Below are positions 1 through 12,000 of a stretch of DNA of 64,000 nt, one piece after another; the stretch's first letter is position 1, and each line of letters begins with the position of its first letter. The translations under genes and the position numbers were made by a program. The notes below the pieces were generated by a model. It was given only the letters and a program-made list of their open reading frames with translations. It did not search any database and was not told the origin of the DNA. Origin of the DNA: Gammaproteobacteria bacterium (GTDB lineage Bacteria; Pseudomonadota; Gammaproteobacteria; Thiohalomonadales; Thiohalomonadaceae); NCBI GenBank assembly GCA_003252455.1, contig QKED01000094.1, positions 39,773-103,772 of the forward strand, read 5' to 3'.

Positions 1-3000
1 AGGTGACCGCGACGTTGTTGAACCAGAGCTTGCCACCGTACTGCTCGGGGATGGTCAGCCCCTTCAGCTCCAGGCTGGCGCTGCTCTTGTTGAGGATCTC
101 GATGCGCACGTCGCCCGGCGCGGTGATGGCACCGCTGCCGGTGAGGGAGTCGGCCTCCACCAGCACGTTGCCGGAGCGGGCGGTGACCGGGTCGATGACG
201 TAGAAGGGGAGGTCCAGGCCGTTCTGCACGCTCACGGTGTCGGTGATGGGGTCGTAGGCGGCGCTGCCACCCATGCCGTTGATCACCGCGATCCACGCCT
301 CCAGCTCGGCCTGGTAGACCGCCTCTTCTGGCGTCCCGGCCACCGCCTGCTTCTGCGCCAGCAGCTCGGCGATAAAGGCGGAGAAGGAGGCGTCGATCGG
401 CTTCACCTGCAGGGTCGGCGTGGTGAAACCGGCGTCCTGCTGCGAGAGGCTGCCGTCCGCCTCGATGGTCAGACGCTGCAACGCCTCCTGACCGACGACG
501 ATAGCGCCGTCGACCACCACGCGGTTGGCGACGTTGGAGTGCTGGGTGCCGCCGAAGTTGACTGCGTAGCCGCGCTCGATGGACTGGGCGTAGAGGGTCG
601 GGATGCCCTCGTCGGTGAGCAGGTGGACGTCCTGCTTGCCGGTGAGGACGGCTCCGCTCTGCACCACCACCTGGTTGCTCTGGTTGACCACGCTCTGCGC
701 GCTCGCCGTAGCCGCGTCGTTGACCGCCTGGGAGTAGGCGCCGCCCCACGTCGTCAGGGTGTAGGCGTTGCTCTCGGGGATGTTGAAGACGTCGGCGATG
801 CGATCGGACTTCCCCGCCAGCAGCTTGATGTCGCCCACCGCGTTGACCGTGGCGCCGCTGCCGATCTGCACCTGATTGAGCGCGTCGACCTGGGCGTGGG
901 CGTTGGCGCTCGGGTCGCCGAAGGCCCCGGCGATGGCGGCGGAGCCATCCACCGTGAGGTCCGCCGTGGACCAGGCGGCCAGACGCAGGTCGGCCTGGGC
1001 ATCGAGTCGTGCGTTGCTGCCGAGGGTGACCAGGGCGTCGTCGTTGTGCAGCAGGATGTGGTCGTCGACGCTGTTGATCGCCACCGCCGCGTTGTTACTG
1101 ATCTTGGCGGTATTACTCAGGGTGGTGCGGTTGACCGCCGTCAGCGCGAAGCTGTCGCTGCCCGTCGGCGTACCCGTCTGGGTCAGAACCGCCCCCTGCC
1201 CGACCAGGTTCTGACTGGAGAGCCAGGTGTCGATGTGGCTCTGCACGGCGCCACCGCTGCCGAGCAGGCTGCCGGAGACGGTGTAGAGGTCGACACGCCC
1301 GGCGCTCACATCCTGCTCGGCGTGGATGGCGAAACGCCCTGCATTCGCCTGGCGATAGCTGCCCACCTGCGCCTTGAGGTCACCGCTGAGATTGACGTCG
1401 ATGCGCGGCGCGCCGACGGTGACCCCGACGGAGACGGCGAGGTTGTCGATGGTGGAGTAGACGCGGCGGTCGTGCTGCGCGCTGATGCTCAGGCTGCCGA
1501 CGTTGATGGAATCCGTGTTGCCGCTGCTGGCGTCGGCGAGACCCGCCAAGGTGACGGTGTTGGCGTTGACGATGGCCTCGGCGGGCGCCGCCCCGGCGCC
1601 CGCGCCAAAGGTGCCGATCAGGGCGGCGGAGAGGGTGTCGCTGTTGGCCTCGTAGCGGTCGTCGCCGCTGGCGCTGATGTTGAGGCTGCCCGCCTGCACG
1701 CTCACCCCCGTGCCGAGCAGGGCGCTGGTCTGCACGCTGTTGTTCAGCTCGGCGCGGTTCAGGCCGATGGCGGCGACGCCGCCGAAGCTGCCGCCGTTGG
1801 CCTCGGCGAAGAGGTCGACCTGGCTGTCGGCGCTGAGGGTGAGGCTGCCGCCGACGTTCAGCTCGACGCCGTCACCGATGGCGGCACGGGTGGCACCCTG
1901 CGCCTGGGCGGTGAAGAGGGTCGCCTGCACCCCGAGCAGGGCCGAGCCACCGACACCGTAGCCGAAGGTGCGCGCGGTGGGCTTGCTGGCGTCGCGCTTG
2001 CCCTGGCTGGCGCTGACGCGCAGGTTGCCCGCGGCGATGATCGAACCGACGCCGAGCAGGGCGTCGACCTGGGGCGAGACGAAGGTGTCGGCCAGGGCCA
2101 CACCGCCGGTGGCGTAGAGCGAGAGGGTGAGGCCGAAGGCGTCGGCGCTGGCCTGGGCGCTGGCGTCGGCGCTGATGGTGACATCGCCGGTGGCATAGAC
2201 CTCGCTGCCCGCGCCGGTGACGGCGAGCACGCTCGGGGTGACGTGGGTCTCGATGTCGATGCCGGAACCGGCGGCGACACCGGCCACCCCGGCGTAGGCC
2301 TCCGTGGCGGCCTTGTCGCTCGCCTGGGCGCTCAGGGTGAGGGTGCCGACGGCGTGGCCGTTGGCGCCGATGAGGGCGTTGTCGAGCAGCTGGGCCGAGA
2401 CCGTGCCGCCCGCCAGCAGGCGCGCCGCCGAGACGCCGACCACGGTGCCGCCGATGGCGCCACCGGCGGCGCGCGCGGTGAGGTCGCGCACGAGAGCGGC
2501 GCTGACGCTCACCTTGGCCGCGTCGTCCACCGCCGCGCCGATACCGATCCATGCACGCACGTTGCTGTGGTCGTTGATCCCGGCGTACTGCGCCGCCGCG
2601 CCCACGGCGGCGCCGGTCCCGGCGTAGACCTGGAGGTTGGCCAGATGGTTGGCGCTGGCGCTGACCAAGAGGTCGCCGTTCAAGGTGAGTGAGGCACCGT
2701 CGCCGAGGTAGGCGTTGACGTCCGCCCCCAGGTCGAGGATGCCCACCGAGCCGCTGACGCCGACCGCGCCGACGGCGAGGCCGCCGACCAGCATCTGCGC
2801 GTCGATGTGGCGTGCCGCCTCCACCTCGATGCGGTCCCCGGCGCTCAGCGTGGCGTTGTCGGCGATGAAGGCGCTCACCCCGCTCGGCAGGCTGCGGGCG
2901 ACCGTGGCCGGTGCCGTGGCATTGAAGCTCTGCTGATTGGCCGAGGTGGTCTGCTGGCTCACCAGGGCGCTGTTGTTGCCGCGCAGCTTGCTCGTGGCGC

Positions 3001-6000
3001 TGAAGCCGCCGAGGTTGGCGCCGTTGGCGGCGGCGCTGCCCTGCTGCTGGGTGCTGCTTTGTGCGCTGTTGCCGCTGCCGTCGCTCAGGGCGTTGCTGCC
3101 CTGGCCGTCGGCGGTGTAGTTGCCATCGGCGTTGCCGTCGATGCTCCACACCGCCACCGCCCCGGCGACGCCGACCGTGACACCACCGGCGGCGCTGACA
3201 CCGACCACGTCGACCTGCTGGTCCGACAGGGCCGCCACCTGGATGTCATCGCGCGCCGCCACGCTGCCACCGACCCAGGCGAGGGTGTCGTTGTGCAGCT
3301 CGCCCACCACCACGCCGCCGGAGATGCCGCCGGTCATCAGCCCGGCGGCGAGGGCCCCAGCGTTGGCGTTGGCGCTGACCCGGTCCACCGCGCTGACCCA
3401 CACATCCTGGCCCAGCGCCGCCGCGCCGTTGGCGGCGTTGATGCTGGCGCCGCCCTCGATGTAGGCCTGGGTGTCGGCGTCCACCAGCTGCACGGCGGCG
3501 GCACCGGCGAAGGCCCCCTCGCCGCTCAGGCCACCGGCGGCGGCGAGGCCGAAGAGGCGCTCCTCGGACCAGGCGCTGACGACCAGGCCCTGCACGTTAC
3601 CGGCGTAGAGCACCGTGCCGTTGGCGTCCAGCGCGCCGCTCGGTGCCTGCAGCGCCGTGGCCACGCCGTCCGCCTGCACCTGGGCGCCGCTGGCGACCCA
3701 GGCGCGGGTGTCCTTGTCGATGTTGACCAGGCTGACGCCGGCGCCGAGACCGGCCCCGGAGAGGCCGATGCCGAGGCCGCCGGCGAGCATGTCGACGCCG
3801 CTGCGGTCGCGCGCCTCGACGATGAGATTGCCGCCGCTGTGCAGCTGCGCGGCGCCGAGCCAGGCCTGGGTCTGGGTGTAGAGGCCGAGCGAGTTGACCG
3901 ACCCGGCCACCGCCGCCGTGCCCGCACCGGAGACACCGAGGGTGGCGAAGACCAGGTCCTGGGTGGCGTCGGCGCGCACCTTGAGGTCGGCCAGGGCATC
4001 CACCTGGGCGGCGGCGTCGATCCACGCCTTAGTCTTCTGCTGCAGGGTGAGCTGCTCCCAGCCGATGGCCCCGCCCACCTGACTCGCCCCGGCCAGGGCT
4101 CCCGCAATACCGCGATGAAAGAGGTCCGCCCCCGCCACCACCCAGGTCTGCTGCGCGGCCCCCGCGCCGCTCGCCTGGTTGACCAGGGCGCCGCCGTCGA
4201 TGTGTGCCAGGGTGTCGACGCTGTAGAGGTTGTAGATGGCCGAGAGCTGCACCGCCGCCGTGCCGCTGCTGCCGGCGGCGCCGACGCTCCACGCCTGCAC
4301 GTCGTCGCGCTGGGTGGCGCTCACCGCGACCCCCTTGAAGCCGCTCTGCACCACCGGCGTGGCGCTGCGCTGGTTGAGGAAGTGGCTGGCGTCCAGCGCG
4401 CTGTTCTGCGGGTCGATGCCGTTGAGGTTGCCGCTCCCCTCGTCGATGCCGCCGCTGGCGGTGGCGCTGCTCCAGCTGTTGCCGATCTCGCCGATGGCGA
4501 CGGTGAGGCCGTTGCCGTTGGCCAATGCATCCACCTGCGCACCGCTGGCGATATAGGCCTCGACCCTCTCGTGGACGATGGGCACCGAGAGCGCGCCGCC
4601 GAGACCGGCGTTGCTGCCGAAGGCGAGGGAGCCGGTGCCGAGGTCCAGCTCGCTCTGGCCGTCGGCGGCGACGCGCACGCTGTCGCCGACGCTGACCACG
4701 GCGTTGGCACCGATCCAGGCCTGCGTGGTGAGGTCGAGGAGGGAGACGCCGACGCCACCGGCGACCCCGGCGCTCTCCGCGGAGAGGCCGATGGAGGCGC
4801 CGACGGAGATGAGGTGGAGCTGACCCAGGGCATCCACGCTGAGGTCGCCACGCGCCTGCAGGGTGACGCCGCTGTCGAGCCAGGCCTGGGTGGTGCGGTT
4901 GACCACCGCCACGTCGACACCCGCCCCACCGCCGCCATGGCCGCCGTAGGCGACCGCTCCGGCGACGCCGATCAGGGTCTCGCCGTCACCGGCGCGCACG
5001 GCGACGCCCTGCCCGGCCCCCTCGCCGGTGGTGGCGCTGTTGATCTGCGCGCCCGAGCCGATCCAGGCCTGGGTCTGGTCGTTTTGCACCGTCACCGTGG
5101 CCGAGCCCGCGAGCCCCAGACCCCCGGCGACCGAGCCCGCCGCCGCGATGGTGGTGATGGCGTCGTGCGAGAGTGCGGTGAGCGCCAGCCCCTGATGCGC
5201 CTCGGTCAGGGCGTTGCCGCTGCCATCGAAGGCGCCGGTGGCGATCTGGATCGCCGTGGCGTTGCCGTCGGCCTGCAGCGTCACACCGGGGTCGACCCAC
5301 GCCTTCACCGCGTTGGCGCTGATCAGGGTGGAGTTGGCCAGGCCGATGGAGGTGGCATCCGCTGCACCCAGCGAGCTGAGGGCGACGCTGCCGGCGAGGC
5401 TGAAGAGGCGGTTCTTCTCCTCTGCCGCCACACGCACGCTCCCGGCGGCGTGGGTCAGCCCCGAGGCGCCACTGATGTGCGCCAGGGTGAGGTCGCGCAG
5501 CACATTGACCGAGAAGGAGCCGCTGAGCGCGGTGTTGGTCCCGAGGGCGGCGCCCACGCCGATGGCGCTGATCTCCACCGCCGCGTCGGCGTCGACGAGG
5601 ATATCCCCGGCACTGCTGCTCACGTGGCTGCTGTCGAGGCTCGCCTCGACCCGGTTGGCGATCACGTTGACGCCGAGGCCGAGCCCCATGGCGGTGCCCT
5701 GGGAGCCGAGGGCCAAGGCGGCGGCACCGGCCACCGAGAGCACGCTGCTCTGGTCCTGGGCGTGCAGCGCGACCCCCGCCGCCCCGGCGACGCCGTTGCC
5801 GCCCTCGCGACGGATCGCGGCGACCGAGGCACCGGCGATGAGGTTGAAGGTGATGCTCGCGGCGCCAGCCTGGTGGGTCGGCGCGGAGCCGGCGGCGAGG
5901 GCGAAACCGGCGGCGAACGCCTGCACCTGGGCCTGACCCTGGGCGTCGAGCCGCAGGTGACCGGCAGCGACCACATCGCTGTCGCTGATCAGCGCCTCTG

Positions 6001-9000
6001 TGCCCTCCCCGCCCACCAGCAGATTCGCGGCCAGCGAGAGGCCGTAGCCGGACTGGGAGGTGGAGGAGACCGCGCCACCGGCGACGATGCCGAGCGCCCC
6101 GGCCAGGGCCAGGGCGTGGCCCTGCTCCAGGGCGGAGAGGTGCACGTCGCCCACCGCGTCGACCTGGCTCTGGTCGGTGATGGCGGCGCGGGCGGTGTTG
6201 GCGATGGCGTTGACCGCCACCGAACCGGCGAGGACGAAGCTGCCGCTGGCACCGGCGCCGGAGACCGCCACGCCGACGATGTCGGTGCTGTTGGTCGCCT
6301 CGACCAACAGGCTGCCCGTTAGGTCGACCGTGGAGTTGCCGATGAGCGCCTGGGTGTCGTTGAACACGCCGTTGAACACCAGCGACCCGGCGCCGCCCTT
6401 GGAGTCGTCGGTAGCGATGGCGATGGCGATCGCCCCGGCGCCGTCGTAGACGCGGCTGTCGTTGCGCGCGTTGAGTTCGAGGTTCACCGCGCTGAGGCTG
6501 GCGTCGGCGAGCCAGGCGTGGGTGGTGGCATGCTGCACCGTGAGCACCGCGTCGGCGGCCCCAGCGACGCTGGAGGTGGCCTTGGCCGGGTTGTCGCCGA
6601 AGCCCGCCCAGCTGGCGCCGCTGGTGAGGGCGCCGCCCTTGCTGGTGCTCACCGACCCGGCCAGGGCCACGGTGATGAGCTGACCGCTGCTCTTGGCCTG
6701 TACCAGGGCGTTGCCCGCCACCGTGACCGAGCCACCGGCGATATAGCGGTCGTTGATCGCGTGTTGGCCGATGCCCGCCAGGGTCGGGTCGAGGGCGATG
6801 GCGGTTCCGGCTTGCGCCTCAAGCGCAGTGGCGGCGAGCTGGATGGTGTGGCTGTCGACGACGATGGCGTAGTAGCTGGTGCCGCTGGTGAGGCCGCCGA
6901 TGGGCGTGGTGTCGCTGGTGTAGGTGACCGCCTCGCCGGTGGTGAGGCCATGGCGGGCGTTGAAGTAGAGGGTGTCGGCGGCCCCATCCACCACCGGGAT
7001 GGGGCGCAGCTGGGCGGCGATGGCGTGCTGCTGGCCGCTCGCCTGGCTGGCATCGAGGCTGACCCGCTCGGGGCTGCTGCTGAGTGCCTCGGCCCTGGAC
7101 TCGGCGAGCTGGATCCGCTGGTTGTCGACCACCACCACGTAGTAGAGGGTCCCGGCTGCTAGGCCGCCGATGGGGTCTCCCTCGCCGGGGCTGTAGAGCA
7201 CCGCCTGACCGGTGCTGAGGCCGTGGGCATAGCCGAGGTCGAGGGTGTCGCCGCTCACCTGGGTGGCCGGGTCGAAGGCGCGACCGAGGCCGTGCAGGTC
7301 GCCGGTGGCGAGCGTCGGGTCGAGGGCCAGGCGCAGGCTGTGCTGGCTGCCGGTGGCCAGCGTGGTGTCGATGACGATGCGCGGGTCGTAGCGCAGGGTC
7401 TGGGCGCTGGCGCTCGGCAGGCTGCCGAGGTCGATGCGCGCGGCGCGATAGCTCAGGGTGTGGCTGTCGCCGGTGGCCGCCGCCGGGGTGAGGGTGAGGG
7501 CGTTGCCCGCCAGGGCATCCGCCAGGGTGGCGGCGAGTTGGATGCGCGTGTCGTCGCTCGGCGTGCCGCTGGCGGGGACGATGGCGTAGTAGCTCTGGCC
7601 GTCCACCAGGCCGAGGGCGGCGGCGCCCTGGGTGTAGACCAAGGCGTCGCCGGTGGCGAGGCCGTGGGGTAGATGGAAGTCGAGGGTCTCGTAGCTGCCG
7701 TTGCCGTCCGCATCCACCAGCCCGCTGGTGAGCGCGCCGCTGCTGGCATCGAACTGGAGGTCGCCACCCTTGAGCGCCTCGGCCTGGCTCGCGGCCAGGG
7801 CGATATGCGTGGCGTCGAGGACGATGGCGTAATAGTGGCCGCCGCTGGCGAGGCCAGGGATCGGCGTGTCGGCGCTGTAATAGACGGCATCTCCCGTCGC
7901 GAGGCCGTGGTTGTAGCCGAGGTCGATGACGTCGTTGAGCGCATCGACGCTGGCGCCCGCATCGCTGAAGCCGGGCAGCAGGCTGTGGACACTGCCGCTG
8001 GCGACACTGGGGTCGAGGGCGATGGCGATGCCGTTGCTGGCGTCGCTGGCGCTGAGCGCCAGTTGCAGGCTGTCGGTGTCGCCACCGACGATGGCGTAGT
8101 AGACCTGACCGTCCACCAGCCCGCCGACGGCGGCGCCACCACCGCTGCTGTAGCGCACGATATCGCCGCTCTGCAGGCCGTGGGCGTAGCCGAGGAGGAT
8201 GCGCCCCTCGCTGGCGACGACCTGGCGCCAGGGGGCGAAGCTGTGCCCCTCGCCGTCGAAGGCCCCGGCACGGGTGGCACTGAGGCCGAGGGTGGTGCCC
8301 TCGACCTGGGTGACGTAGTAGGTCTGCCCCTCCACCAGCCCACCGATGGGGGTGCCGCCCCCGGCGGAGTAGGTGACCGCGTCGCCCACCTGGAAACCGT
8401 GGGCGTAGCCGAGGTCGAGCTGGATGCCCGACTGCGTGGCCGGGTCGATGAAGGCGCCCGCCTCGCCGCTCGCGCGCCCGAGGGTGACCCCCTGGCTGGT
8501 GACCGACTGCACCACGTAGGCCTGACCGTCGCCGAGCCCCTCGATGGTGAGGCCGCCACCGGCGCTGTAGACCACCTGGTCACCCACCTGCAGGCCGTGG
8601 GCGTAGCCGAGATTGACGCTGTCGTCGGCCTGCACGCCGACGCCGGGGGCGAGGCTGGCGTCGCCCAGCACCCGCTGCTGATTGCCGATCCCCGCCTCGG
8701 TCTGGCGGTCGAGGTTGTTCACCGCGACCGCCACGCCGCCGCCCTCGTTCTTGCCCAGGGTGATGCCGCCGACGCCACCATAGAGGTTGGAGTCGTCCTG
8801 CGCCAGCACCAACAGGGATAGGTCGGTGTAGAGATAGCCCGCGTCCTTGCCTGCGATGTGGCTGGCGTCGAGGGCGGTGAGCGGGTCGACCACCTGCAGG
8901 TGCGTGTAGTCGGTGGGCAGCAGCAGGTGGGCGGTGCCGCTGGTGCCGTTCAGGTCGAGGGCCAGGGCGATGCCGTCGCGGGCATCGGCGGCGCTGGCGG

Positions 9001-12000
9001 CGAGCTGGATCTGCTGGGCGTCGACGACGATGGCGTAGTAGCTCTGGCCCTCCACCAGGCCGTGGATCACGCCGCCGCCGTTGCTTGTGTAGCGCAGCGG
9101 CTGGCCGGTGGTGAGGGCGTGGTTGCGCCCGAGGTCCAGGGTGTCGGTGGCGGCGGTCAGCGCGGTGGCGGGGTCGAGGCCGGGGTAGAGGCTGTGGCTC
9201 GCGCCGCTGGTGCCGGTCAGGTCGAGGGCCAAGGCGACGCCGTTTTGCGCATCGGCCAGGGTGGCGGCCAGTTGCAACTGGTTGGCCGAGCCGCTGGGGA
9301 CGATGGCGTAGTAGGTGTGGCCATCCTGCAGGCCGCCGATCACCCCACCGCCGCCGCTCTGGTAGTAGACGGCGTCGCCGCTGGCGAGGCCGTGGCTGTA
9401 GGGCAGCGTGATGGTGTCGCCGGCCACCCGCTTGAGGGCGGTGTTGGCCGGGTCGTAGGCCTCGTCGGGCTGGAAGCGCGGGTAGTCGCTGGTGAGGCCG
9501 TTGCTGGAGATGCTGTCGTAGTCGCGGGCGATGCGCACCAGTCCAGCGCCGACGACCAGCAGCGCGCTCTCGTCGATGCGCGCCACGGTGCGGTTGTCGA
9601 CGTTGAGCCACTGCATGGCGCCGTTGAGGGCGAAGTCGTCGGCCACGCCGCCCTGCAGGGCCAGCGCCACGTTCTGCGCCTGGTTGTCGGCGAGCACCAA
9701 GAGCGCGCCGGTGTTGACCGAGGCCCCGGCGTCGATCAGCGCCTCGGTGTCGTTCTGGTAGACCACCGCCATCGCCGAGAGCCCTATGCCGGAGCCGCCG
9801 CTGCCGTTGAACGGCACCAGCGGCGAGCCGACGAAGTTGATGGTGTCGTTCTCGCCCTGGGCGACCAGGCTCAGCTCGCCGCCCACCGTCACCTGCGCCC
9901 CCTGACCGATGCGCGCGTGGGTGTTGGTGTTCAGCAGCAGGCCGTTGGCGCTGAAGCCGTAGGCGTTCTCCTTGGCGGCGGCGGTAGCCTCGGCCCAGGA
10001 GGTGAAGAAGCCGTTCTGGATGCCGAGGTTGAAGTTGAGCTTGTCGGTGATGGTCGAGAGCCCCTCCCACTTGGCCCACTGGATCTCGTAGGGGATGCGC
10101 GTCTGCGCCTGCACGCTGAGGTCGCCACCGGCGCTGAGGGTGGCGCCGTCGCCGATGAAGGCGTCGGCCTGGCTGTCGAGGATGCCGATGGCGATGGCCA
10201 CGCTGCCGCCGCTGCTGCGGTGGCTGTAGCCCTGGCTGGCGATGAGGTAGGAGTAGGCGCTGGTCTCCGGCATATCCTCGGCCAGCGCGTGCAGGGTGAC
10301 GTTGCCCACGGCGCTGAGGCTCGCCCCGGCGGCCAACGAGGCGCTGGCGTGGTTGATGAAGTGGCCGTAGGCGACGCCGCCGGAGAAGCCCTTCTGCACC
10401 GGGTGGGCGACGGCGGAGGCGATGGTGCTGCCGCCCTTGGTCATGCGCGCGAGCATGCCGGTGAGCCGGTCGAAAATAGTCCCCGCCGGGTGCGAGGTGA
10501 GCAGGCTGCCGGAGAGTGCCGAGGTGCCGACACTGGACTTGCCCGCCACGTCGTTGCGCAGCACCGTGAGGTCGGCGCTGATCAGCGCATCGCCGCCCAC
10601 CACGCTACTGCCGTCGAGGGTGGCGTGGATGTCGCTCTCGCTCACCGCCACGGCGAGGCCGAGACCGAGCGTGCCGTCGAGGTGGGCGACGCTGCTGGCG
10701 TCCACCGAGTGCTCCTTGACGCTCTCGGCGCGCAGGGTGAGGTTGCCGCCCACGCTCAGGCTGGCGTCGGCGGCCACGTCGATAAAGGTCTGGGTCTTGG
10801 CGTAGCCCCCGGCGAGGGTGATGTTCTGGCGCTCAACGGCGGCGCTGACGCCGAGCGCCCCCTGCACGGCGGAGACGGCGAGGCTGCTGGCGGTCTGCGC
10901 GTGCAGGGTGAGGTCACCCGCGCTGCGGACCTGGGCGCCGTTGGTGAGGCTCACCTTGGCGGTGGTCTCGGTCTGGCCGTAGGCGACGCCGAGGTAGTGG
11001 GAGATGGTGCGCACCTGGGCGGCGGCGGCGGCGTAGGCGTCGATGGTGACGCTGGCGCCGTCGATGGAGCCGCCGTCGACCAGCACCTGGCCGTCGCCGA
11101 GCGAGTAGGCCGCCCCGGCGATGAGGTTGAGGCTGCCGAGGAACTCCAGGGTGCCCTCGGCGATGGCGGCGGGGGCCCCGCCGTCGTCGAACATGGCGGC
11201 GGCGTCGGCGTAGCTGCTGAGGCTGATCGCCCCGCCACGCAGGGTCGCCTGGTGCAGTTGCAGGCCTGAGCTGGCGGTGCGCAGGTCGAAGAAGGGGATG
11301 ATCAGGTAGAGGTCGTTGGAGTCGTAGCGCGCCTGGAGGTCGAGGGCCCCGGCGTGGAAGGCGCTGCCGCCCTCCACCTGGGTCAGCAGGGCCGCGCCAC
11401 TGCCGACGTCGATATCCAGTGCATGCAGGGCGAGGAGGCCGGAGTCGGCCACCGAGCCGCCGTTCAGGTGGTCGCTGTCGCCGCTGGCGAGGACGCGGGT
11501 GGAGATCTCCGCGTTGGCCTCCACGGCCAGCTTCACCGCGTTGACCAGCAGGTTGCGCCCGCCGGTGTGCAGGTCGCCCAGGGTGAGGGTGGTCACCTGC
11601 GGGTCGAGGGCGTTGATGGTGAGGCTGGCGTGGTCGCTCCAGCGCAGCGTCTGCTCGCCCGCGTCGACGGTGTTGAAGTCGTAGGTGAAGCTGCCGCCGT
11701 CCTTGCTCCAGGCGAGGTTGCCGCCGATCTCCTTGATGGTGACCGTGTGGTCGAGGTCGCTGGAGAGGGTGAGGGTGTCGCCCGTCACGTAGAGGTTGAG
11801 ACCCGGCAGCTCGGCCACCGCCGCCAGCGGGTTCGAGGCGTCGGAGACCGGGTGCGCCACGCCGAGCAGGTGGGCGCTCTCGTGGGCGATCACCCCCTGC
11901 AGGGCGTCGAGATAGGTCTGATCGTCGGTGACGACATCGGCCAGGTTGTCGCTGAAGACCAGCGCCGCGTCGTTGCGATCCTGGTTGCCCGCATCGACCT

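Noticed and set aside
539..11269. Long plus-strand frames in the first 12 kb
   Set aside because: They are antisense shadows of giant B. The minus frame from 12487 is open throughout and homologous to giant A.
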